Shown here: in pieces, positions 1-5,658 of the stretch
Layout of the letters: each line of letters starts with the position of its first letter
Numbering within the stretch: position 1 is the first letter of the stretch
From: PVC group bacterium
GTDB lineage: Bacteria; Verrucomicrobiota; Kiritimatiellia; SS1-B-03-39; UBA6053
Direction of reading: 5' to 3'
Assembly: GCA_003565815.1 (NCBI GenBank)
Contig: PXAS01000166.1
Span: 1 to 5,787, forward strand
DNA length: 5,787 nucleotides
The notes under the pieces: model-generated
Told to the model about the DNA's origin: nothing
Databases searched by the model: none
The model's input: only the letters and a program-made list of their open reading frames with translations
Translations under genes and position numbers: made by a program

Positions 1-42
1 TCGGACTCCCCCGAAGGCTTTTTCCCATTTTCAGGGCTCTAA

Positions 43-93
43 AACCACGATTTCTCAGTACCCTTGCACAAGACGGTACAACATATTGTGGTT
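43..93. other. Nested inverted repeat, possible RNA hairpin
   Basis: The outer arms AACCAC (43-48) and GTGGTT (88-93) pair perfectly. Inside them GTACC (58-62) pairs with GGTAC (75-79), and the stem continues CTT (63-65) with AAG (70-72) after a two-base bulge (73-74), closing on a GCAC loop. The result is an eight-pair inner hairpin within a six-pair outer stem, separated by an internal loop of 9 and 8 bases. No T-run follows, so it is not an obvious intrinsic terminator. It may be a small structured element or chance pairing; the role is unknown. Confidence 0.3.
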
Positions 94-130
94 AGTCCAG
101 TAAAGTGAATACCCCTAAAATGGAGTTGAT

Positions 131-266
131 CCTGCGGATGCTTCGCCGGACTGCGGATCATCGTCGGAAACCCTCTGGAAACGACAAATGATTCGCGGGA
201 CGGCATAGCCATTCGCGGGGTTCCCTTCCCCAAAAACTATCAGCAGGACGGCGAAGCATCCGCAGG
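131..266. repeat. 136-bp segment bounded by an 18-bp perfect inverted repeat
   Basis: Bases 131-148 are the exact reverse complement of 249-266 (arm begins CCTGCGGATG and ends TTCGCCG). The match continues inward to 156/241 with three mismatches, giving 23 of 26 paired positions. The 84-base interior has no gene; it contains a direct repeat ATTCGCGGG at 191-199 and 211-219. The left arm also carries GCGGAT twice (134-139, 153-158). The form fits a small non-autonomous element (MITE-like) or a long-stem structured intergenic element. No target-site duplication is obvious at the edges, so mobility is not shown. Confidence 0.6.
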
Positions 267-294
267 GTAAAAAAAACTTCGCATCTTCCTCCAC

Positions 295-385
295 ATTCGC
301 GCCCCCCGCAGGGATCAGCGGGTTTACAACTCCGATTGCCATCTTCTCAAAAAATCGGCCGTATTCGTGCCCCCCCCGCAGGGAT
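295..385. repeat. Pair of C-tract direct repeats
   Basis: Two near-identical copies lie 68 bases apart: 295-315 and 363-385. Each reads ATTCG, then C or T, then G, then a run of C (six in the first copy, eight in the second), then GCAGGGAT. Similarity extends loosely on both sides: a GCATCTTC / CCATCTTC motif precedes each copy and a GGTT(T/G)ACA-like motif follows. This suggests a decayed tandem duplication of roughly 65-70 bases. The eight-C tract at 370-377 is a potential site for length variation by slippage. No function can be assigned. Confidence 0.55.
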
Positions 386-433
386 TTCTGGTTGACAGGG
401 TACTACGGCGTGGCTTGGGAGAGGCGGGGCATG

Positions 434-480
434 GCGGTAGCTCGTGGAACTCGCTACGCGCACTCCAGGGCGCTTCGCGC
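434..480. other. Two small GC-rich hairpins in the sucA upstream region
   Basis: GCGGTAGC (434-441) pairs with 453-461 with one bulged base and an 11-base loop. Directly downstream GCGC (470-473) and GCGC (477-480) enclose a TTC loop. They sit in the GC-rich part of the gene-free region, about 180 bases before sucA. They could be part of an intergenic repeat or of the sucA leader RNA if transcription starts upstream. Such short stems are also expected by chance in GC-rich DNA. Confidence 0.25.
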
Positions 481-661
481 AGGGGCCCGGCTTTGTACTT
501 GAGGCCGAATGTTGGGGCTGTCGGTGAAGGGTTGGCGCGCGCTTCGGCGGCAATGTTCCCCCATCCGGTGGATTTCATGCATTCCCCGGGCGGAAAAAGG
601 TTGTCAGTCGATGGAAATGGGGTAGATGTGAAGGGAACGACTATACAACCTCCCCTGAGAT

Positions 662-3532
662 ATGAACCAAAGCAACGGCACCGTTACCCCTGACCTACAA
701 TCGTACATGATCGATCCCAATGCGCTTGCCTATGTGGAGGCGCTTTACGAACAATATCGCGAGGATCACGATTCCGTGCCCAAGGACTGGGTGCCGTTTT
801 TCGAGGAACGCGAGGCCGCGGAGGGCTCCGCCTACGTGAATCACCGGGCCTTGCAGACGGAAATCACGCGTCGAGCCCGCTGGAAACAGGGGGTGCCGCA
901 GGGCGGGATGGAGCATGGGAATCTGCCGAAAATGGATGGTTCTTGGATGGCCAAACAGGCGGCGGTATTGCGTATGATTCAGGCCTATCGCATTTTGGGG
1001 CATGTGCGGGCCAAAACCGACCCGATTGATTTGCGGGTGCAACCCAATGTACGGGACTTGGATCCTTATGCGTTGGGTCTGACGGATGGGGACATGGACG
1101 TGGAGTTCAATACCGGCAATCTGGTGGCCCCGGATTACATGAAGTTGCGCGATATCGTGAAAATGCTCCGGGAAACCTATACGGGTTCCATCGGCTTTGA
1201 GTATATGTTCATTTCCGATGCCGACCAAAAAGACTGGTTGATGCGGCGCATTGAAGGCACGCGGGGCAAAGAGGAGCTTTCGGTGGAGGACAAAAAACGA
1301 ATTTTGTCGCTGTTGGTGTCCTCCGAAGGCATGGAAAAGTATTTGCACGTCAAATTTTCCGGCAAAAAACGGTTCTCCTTGGAAGGGGGCGAGTCTTTCA
1401 TTCCCCTGATTCATGAAGCCATCCAGCGCGCGGGCGCCCAAGGGGTGGATGAAGTCGTGATCGGCATGGCCCACCGGGGGCGCTTGAATTTGCTGACCAA
1501 TATCATGGGCAAGTCGCCCGGCGCCCTTTTTCGCGAATTCGGGGATCATGTACACGGGATGGACGACAAGATGACCGGTGACGTGAAATATCACCAGGGC
1601 TTCAGTTCCGACGTGCAAACCCCGGGCGGCATCGTGCATCTGGCCCTGGCCTTCAACCCCTCCCACCTGGAAATCATCAATCCGGTGATTTGCGGAAGCG
1701 CCCGGGCACGGATGGACCGCGCCGGGGACTCTTCGCTGCGCAGGGTCCTGCCCTTGCTGGTGCATGGGGACGCGGCCCTCGCCGGGCAGGGCGTGGTCTA
1801 TGAAACCGCGCAGTTGGCCTCCACCCGCGGCTACAGCACGGGCGGCGTGCTGCACGTGGTGATCAACAACCAAATTGGCTTTACCACCAGTCACCCCCTG
1901 GATTCCCGATCCTCCCTGTATTGCACGGACGTGGGCAAAGTGAACAACTGCCCCATTTTCCATGTGAACGGCGACGATCCCGAAGCCGTTGTTTGGGCGG
2001 TGCGCGCGGCGGTGGATTTCCGCATGAAATTCAAAAAGGACGTGTACATCGACTTGATGTGTTTCCGGCGTCATGGTCACAACGAGGGGGACGAACCCTC
2101 GGTGACCCAGCCGATGATGTACCGCGTGATCCGCAAACATCCCGGCACCCCCAGCATTTACGCCAAACGCCTGCAAGATGACGGGGTGATTGACAAGGAC
2201 ACGCCCAAGCAAATGGCCAACACCTACCGGGATGCCCTGGACGAGGGCGAGCAGGTGGCCCCCAATATCGTTCCCCGCGATCTGCACACCAAATATTACA
2301 CCGCTTGGCGGCCATATCTCAATGGCAAGTGGAAAGACAAGGCGGATACCGCCGTTTCCGCGCGCAAATTGAAAAAACTGGGCGCGGAAGCCTGCGAGGT
2401 GCCGGATGGTTTCAGCATGTTCCCGGGTTTGCGGAAGCTGATTGACGACCGCCTCGACATGGTGGAGGGCAAGCAACCGATGGACTGGGGCTGTGCGGAA
2501 ATTCTGGCCTATGCCTCCCTGCTGGACGAAGGCTTCCGGGTGCGGCTTTCCGGTCAGGACACTGCCCGCGGCACCTTCTTCCACCGCCATGCCGCCCTGC
2601 ACGATTACAATACCGGACGGAAACACATCCCCCTGGCCAAAATGGCCGCCGATCGCGGCACCATGTTCAATGTGTTTGATTCCATTTTGTCGGAAGAAGC
2701 GGTGTTGGGGTTCGAATACGGATACAGCATGACCGAGCCGGGCACGCTGGTGATTTGGGAGGCGCAATACGGGGACTTTGCCAACGGCGCCCAGGTGTTG
2801 ATCGATCAGTTCATCAGCTCTTCGCAACAGAAATGGAATTTGTATTCCGGCTTGGTGATGATGTTGCCGCACGGATGGGAAGGGCAGGGACCCGAACACT
2901 CCTCCGCCCGCTTGGAGCGCTTCCTGCAGTTGTGCGCCCAGGAAAACATGCAAGTCATCGTGCCGTCGACCTCCGCGCAGATGTTTCACGCCTTGCGCAG
3001 GCAACTGGTGCGGAAACTCCGCATCCCCCTGATCATCATGAGTCCGAAAAGCATGCTGCGACGCAAGGATTCTTTTTCGAGCCTGACGGACCTGTCCAAG
3101 GGGCGTTTCATGCAAATCATCCCGGAGGTCGACGAAAACATCGAGGCCGACCGGGTGACGCGGGTGGTGCTCTGCAGCGGAAAAATGTATTATGAATTGG
3201 CCGCCAAGCGCAAGGAAAGGGAATTGCGGAACGTGGCCATCATTCGCATCGAGCAGTTGTATCCTTTTGACGACGACGGGTTGCGGGAGCAATTAAGCCG
3301 CTACCAAAACCTGCGGGACGTGATTTGGGCCCAGGAAGAACCCATCAACCAGGGCGCCTGGTACCAAATCCAGCATCGCCTGCATCAGTGTATCAAATCC
3401 CACCACACCCTTTCATTCGCGGGCCGAATCGCGTGTTCCGCGCCCGCGGGCGGCAGCCCCAGACGGCACGCCGAACGCGAAACCATTCTCATTCACCAAG
3501 CCCTTGATTTGGAAGTCCCCGAATTCGAGTAA
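662..3532 (+). CDS. sucA: 2-oxoglutarate dehydrogenase E1 component (thiamine-diphosphate dependent)
   Basis: SucA decarboxylates 2-oxoglutarate on thiamine diphosphate and passes the succinyl group to the lipoyl arm of E2, in the cytoplasmic TCA-cycle complex. The 956-residue product is full length (the E. coli protein has 933). The N-terminal E2-binding segment is at about residues 14-50 (core YVEALYEQY). The E1 dehydrogenase domain, about 210-530, has MAHRGRLN with His271 and GDVKYH with His311, the counterparts of E. coli His260 and His298. The Mg/thiamine-diphosphate motif runs from HGDAA (Asp370) to INNQ (Asn403). The transketolase-like pyrimidine domain starts near 607 and contains GQGPEHSSARLER with His746, equivalent to E. 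coli His729. The C-terminal domain (about 800-950) contains QEEPINQGAWY. The first ATG is chosen because homology begins soon after it; no clear ribosome binding site precedes it. Family assignment is certain. A small oddity is the tail motif at 921-936, where Ile923 replaces the usual proline after GR. Confidence 0.98.
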   Translation: MNQSNGTVTPDLQSYMIDPNALAYVEALYEQYREDHDSVPKDWVPFFEEREAAEGSAYVNHRALQTEITRRARWKQGVPQGGMEHGNLPKMDGSWMAKQAAVLRMIQAYRILGHVRAKTDPIDLRVQPNVRDLDPYALGLTDGDMDVEFNTGNLVAPDYMKLRDIVKMLRETYTGSIGFEYMFISDADQKDWLMRRIEGTRGKEELSVEDKKRILSLLVSSEGMEKYLHVKFSGKKRFSLEGGESFIPLIHEAIQRAGAQGVDEVVIGMAHRGRLNLLTNIMGKSPGALFREFGDHVHGMDDKMTGDVKYHQGFSSDVQTPGGIVHLALAFNPSHLEIINPVICGSARARMDRAGDSSLRRVLPLLVHGDAALAGQGVVYETAQLASTRGYSTGGVLHVVINNQIGFTTSHPLDSRSSLYCTDVGKVNNCPIFHVNGDDPEAVVWAVRAAVDFRMKFKKDVYIDLMCFRRHGHNEGDEPSVTQPMMYRVIRKHPGTPSIYAKRLQDDGVIDKDTPKQMANTYRDALDEGEQVAPNIVPRDLHTKYYTAWRPYLNGKWKDKADTAVSARKLKKLGAEACEVPDGFSMFPGLRKLIDDRLDMVEGKQPMDWGCAEILAYASLLDEGFRVRLSGQDTARGTFFHRHAALHDYNTGRKHIPLAKMAADRGTMFNVFDSILSEEAVLGFEYGYSMTEPGTLVIWEAQYGDFANGAQVLIDQFISSSQQKWNLYSGLVMMLPHGWEGQGPEHSSARLERFLQLCAQENMQVIVPSTSAQMFHALRRQLVRKLRIPLIIMSPKSMLRRKDSFSSLTDLSKGRFMQIIPEVDENIEADRVTRVVLCSGKMYYELAAKRKERELRNVAIIRIEQLYPFDDDGLREQLSRYQNLRDVIWAQEEPINQGAWYQIQHRLHQCIKSHHTLSFAGRIACSAPAGGSPRRHAERETILIHQALDLEVPEFE

Positions 3533-3573
3533 GCCTTTCTTTTTTGTTCAAACCCCCAACCCCTTCTTCCCCC
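3533..3573 (+). promoter_or_regulatory. Pyrimidine-rich sucA-sucB spacer without Shine-Dalgarno
   Basis: Only seven of these 41 bases are purines, and the last 14 before the sucB ATG (3560-3573) are all C or T, so no AGGAGG-type site can exist there. Translation of sucB must start by another route, for example an unstructured or pyrimidine-rich leader bound by ribosomal protein S1, or coupling to sucA termination. The composition is seen directly; the mechanism is inferred. The T-run at 3541-3545 has no adequate stem before it, so the spacer is not a terminator. Confidence 0.35.
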
Positions 3574-4914
3574 ATGAGTATTGAGATCAAAACCCCCGAA
3601 CTTCCCGAATCCGTTGATGAGGCGACCCTGCTGACGTGGCACTTCCAATCGGGAGACAAGGTGCAGCGCGATGACAAAATCGCGGACGTGGAAACCGACA
3701 AGATTGTTCTGGAGGTGTTCGCCCCGGCGGACGGTGAACTGCAAACCTTGGTGGAAGAGGGCGGCATTCTCAAACGCGGTGACAAACTGGCGACGATCCG
3801 GGAAGGGGCCGCATCGGATGCGGACGCCGATGCCGGGGAAGAATCTCGGGACGAGTCCGAGGAGAAGGCCGAAAAAGGAAGCGGAAAAAAATCATCGTCC
3901 AAAAAATCGGGACGGGAAAAAGAACCGGAGGCGGAATCCTCCGTGGATCCGGACCGGTTGGACGTGAAACCCGCGGCCACGGCCGAGGAGCTGAAAGGGT
4001 TGAGTCCCTCCGTCCGCAAGCTCATGATCGAGCACAATCTGCATCCCAACCAGATTGACGGCACGGGTCGGGACAAACGTATTTCCCGAGAGGATGTCAT
4101 TCGCTTTATCGAAGAAACCCCGGTGGCCAAAAAAAATCTGGGCTTGGGCACCCCGGAGCGCGCGCTGGATCCCTCAAAAGCAGGGGCCCAGGTCCCCAAA
4201 AAGACGCTAGAGGACATGGATGTCCGGCGCGTCCCCATGTCGCAGTTGCGCACTCGTGTGGCCGCCCGCCTCAAAGAAGTGCAAAATACGGCCGCGCTGC
4301 TCACCACCTTTAATGAAGTCAATATGAAACCGGTGATGGATATCCGGGCCAAATACAAGGACCGCTTTGAAAAGGACTATGGCGTGAAGCTGGGGTTCAT
4401 GTCATTCTTTGTCAAAGCGACGGTGGAGGCTTTGAAAAAATTCCCGATCATCAATGCTTCCCTGGAAGACCGGGATATTTTGTATCACGAGGCCTATCAC
4501 ATCGGCATTGCCGTGGATTCCCCCCGCGGATTGGTGGTCCCCGTTCTGCGCAATGCGGAAAACATGAGCTTTGCGGAGGTGGAGAAAAACATCCGCGAAT
4601 TGGCCGGCAAGGCCAAGGAAGCCAAACTGGCGTATGAAGACCTCATTGGCGGCACCTTCACCATTACCAACGGGGGCGTGTTCGGGTCCATGTTGTCCAC
4701 GCCCATTGTCAACGCCCCCCAAAGCGCGATTCTGGGGATGCATGCGATACAGGAACGCCCGTGGGTGGAAAACGGCGAAGTGGTGGTGCGTCCGGTGATG
4801 TATTTGGCCCTGACTTATGATCATCGGATAATTGACGGACGGGATGCGGTGCAGTACCTTATCAGTATGAAGGAATCCCTCGAGGATCCCGCCCAACTGA
4901 TGTTGCAACTGTAA
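3574..4914 (+). CDS. sucB: Dihydrolipoyllysine succinyltransferase, E2 of 2-oxoglutarate dehydrogenase
   Basis: SucB forms the core of the 2-oxoglutarate dehydrogenase complex and transfers succinyl from its lipoyl arm to CoA. The product has 446 residues. The lipoyl domain is residues 1-77, with Lys43 in VETDKIVLEV as the lipoylation site. A linker at 78-142 is followed by the peripheral subunit-binding domain at 143-181 (LSPSVRKLM to FIEE), a second linker, and the catalytic domain from about 216. FNEVNM (from 246), FTITNGGVFGS with Thr365, and DHRIIDG with His417 and Asp421 are the E2 signature and active site, and they match the succinyl rather than the acetyl transferases. The ATG at 3574 is chosen because the lipoyl domain starts at once (MSIEIKTPELPESV). 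A TTG at 3544 would add ten residues, mostly Pro, Ser and Thr, with no homology. The first linker is unusual: it is rich in Asp, Glu, Lys and Ser, with only three prolines, instead of the common Ala/Pro type. Confidence 0.98.
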   Translation: MSIEIKTPELPESVDEATLLTWHFQSGDKVQRDDKIADVETDKIVLEVFAPADGELQTLVEEGGILKRGDKLATIREGAASDADADAGEESRDESEEKAEKGSGKKSSSKKSGREKEPEAESSVDPDRLDVKPAATAEELKGLSPSVRKLMIEHNLHPNQIDGTGRDKRISREDVIRFIEETPVAKKNLGLGTPERALDPSKAGAQVPKKTLEDMDVRRVPMSQLRTRVAARLKEVQNTAALLTTFNEVNMKPVMDIRAKYKDRFEKDYGVKLGFMSFFVKATVEALKKFPIINASLEDRDILYHEAYHIGIAVDSPRGLVVPVLRNAENMSFAEVEKNIRELAGKAKEAKLAYEDLIGGTFTITNGGVFGSMLSTPIVNAPQSAILGMHAIQERPWVENGEVVVRPVMYLALTYDHRIIDGRDAVQYLISMKESLEDPAQLMLQL

Positions 4915-4921
4915 TCATTTC

Positions 4922-5161
4922 GTGAGTTCATCCCCCTTGTCCGAAAAAAACACTGAACCCCCAACCGACGTCCGTCTCACCGAACTGGAGAGCCGTATCG
5001 CATTTTTGGAGCACGGTTTGGATACTGTGAATCAAACGATGATGTCCCTGGACCGGGCCAACCGGAATTTCCGTCAGGAATGTGATCAATTGCGGCGGCG
5101 GGTGGAGGAGATGGGAGAGCCCGGCAACGCGCCCCCCGATCCGCCACCACCGCACTATTGA
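4922..5161 (+). CDS. slyX: SlyX family small coiled-coil protein
   Basis: A 79-residue protein that matches the SlyX family (E. coli SlyX has 72 residues). The N-terminal helix has the family core LTELESRIAFLE (19-30), a coiled coil runs over about 18-65, and the protein ends in the hallmark proline-rich tail PPPPHY. The role of SlyX is unknown; it is a small soluble cytoplasmic protein, found next to slyD in enterobacteria, although that neighbour is not seen here. The GTG at 4922 starts seven bases after the sucB stop, which suggests co-transcription and possibly translational coupling. An in-frame TTG at 4937 is an alternative start that would remove five residues and keep the conserved part. 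No Shine-Dalgarno site is visible for either. Confidence 0.9.
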   Translation: MSSSPLSEKNTEPPTDVRLTELESRIAFLEHGLDTVNQTMMSLDRANRNFRQECDQLRRRVEEMGEPGNAPPDPPPPHY

Positions 5162-5172
5162 AACTGGACGTG

Positions 5173-5658
5173 ATGAAAGAAGCGGACATTGTCTTTTCGT
5201 GCTCTTCCTGCCGAAAGCCCTTGGTGGTGGAGGGCGCCCTGGCCGGAAAACGAGTCAACTGTCCGTTGTGCGGGGAATACATTCCCGTACCCGTTGCGAA
5301 ACCCGGAATTTTAAGAGGCAGCCGCAACTCCCCGGCCGCAATGGTTTCCCGGCAAATGCGCCAACTGAAAAGGGTGGGGAGCCAATTGTCCGTGCTCGAA
5401 GAATCTTTCCGTTCCGCCGAGCGCGGCATGCCGGAGATGGAGCAAAATTTGCAACAAATGATTGCCGAAGCGAAACTCATGCGGCAGGAGTTGCAACTGG
5501 TCCGCGAGCAGATGGGAACCGAAACGCCCGCGACCTTTCGGGAAGCCCAACAAGCAGCCCCCGCGGCATCGAAAGGCGAGGGGGACGAGGGGTGGCCGTG
5601 GCACTGGGTGGCATACGGTCTGTCGGCGTTGTTTGCCCTGTTGCTGCTGTTGTTTTGA
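5173..5658 (+). CDS. Zinc-ribbon, coiled-coil protein with C-terminal membrane anchor; function unknown
   Basis: The product has 161 residues from the ATG at 5173 and I do not recognise a named family for the whole protein. Cys10, Cys13, Cys30 and Cys33 (C-SS-C and C-PL-C, with a KPLVVEGALAGKRV stretch between them) form a probable zinc ribbon like those at the start of many Planctomycetota and Verrucomicrobiota proteins. Residues 60-113 are rich in Gln, Glu, Leu, Met and Arg and should form a coiled coil. A hydrophilic Ala/Gly/Glu linker follows, and residues 141-161 (WPWHWVAYG then SALFALLLLLF) form a single hydrophobic helix that ends at the last residue. That pattern suggests a tail-anchored protein with its ribbon in the cytoplasm. 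Upstream in-frame starts exist: a TTG at 5158 overlapping the slyX stop, and a GTG at 5170. The ATG is preferred because it lies just before the ribbon. It is closely linked to slyX and probably in the same operon. Confidence 0.75.
   Translation: MKEADIVFSCSSCRKPLVVEGALAGKRVNCPLCGEYIPVPVAKPGILRGSRNSPAAMVSRQMRQLKRVGSQLSVLEESFRSAERGMPEMEQNLQQMIAEAKLMRQELQLVREQMGTETPATFREAQQAAPAASKGEGDEGWPWHWVAYGLSALFALLLLLF

Larger units (their letters stand above)
1..661. other. Gene-free upstream region rich in short repeats
   Basis: No open frame here looks like a protein. Those that exist on either strand are short, low-complexity (Pro, Gly, Arg, Ser rich) and overlap each other, and none resembles a family I know. 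The region holds several short repeat and hairpin structures, listed separately, and repeats of the core CCGCAGG or its complement CCTGCGG at about 131-137, 260-266, 306-312 and 376-382. The heptamer ATTCGCG occurs at 191, 211 and 295. Bases 1-120 are less GC-rich than 290-600. The sucA promoter must lie here or upstream, but I see no convincing -35/-10 pair. The region may be composed of decayed intergenic repeat elements, which is an inference. Confidence 0.6.

Noticed and set aside
1..23. TCGG/CCGA stem followed by five T as an intrinsic terminator of an upstream gene
   Set aside because: Only four base pairs are visible and the window edge cuts the possible stem.
36..45. GCTCTAAAAC, the complement of GTTTTAGAGC found at the start of some type II CRISPR repeats
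   Set aside because: There is one copy only, no second repeat at spacer distance and no cas gene in the window.
115..342. 75-codon open frame on the - strand with a short hydrophobic run
   Set aside because: It lies across the inverted repeat and one C-tract repeat, so its sequence follows from the repeats. No family resemblance and no partner gene.
392..420. TTGACA (392-397) as a sucA -35 box
   Set aside because: At 17 bases downstream the -10 position reads TTGGGA, a poor match, and the box lies inside one of the direct repeat units.
601..647. TTGTCA (601-606) with TAGATG (623-628), or TATACA (642-647), as a promoter for sucA
   Set aside because: Each has only partial matches to consensus and spacing is not ideal; it cannot be told from chance without transcription-start data.
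367..693. 108-codon open frame on the + strand overlapping the sucA start
   Set aside because: It overlaps the start of sucA, spans the repeat region and hairpins, and its translation has no recognisable domain.
695..3292. 865-codon open frame antisense to sucA
   Set aside because: It is in codon register with sucA and stays open only because sucA lacks TTA, CTA and TCA codons. Its translation is rich in His, Gln and Gly and resembles no family.
3520..3546. CGAATTCG palindrome followed by a T-run as a terminator after sucA
   Set aside because: The stem is too short, leaves no loop and is separated from the T-run by over ten bases; sucB follows closely in the same direction.
3489..4358. 289-codon open frame antisense to sucB
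   Set aside because: Its translation is mostly Ser-rich low complexity, it covers the linker and core of a certain gene, and it shows no domain.
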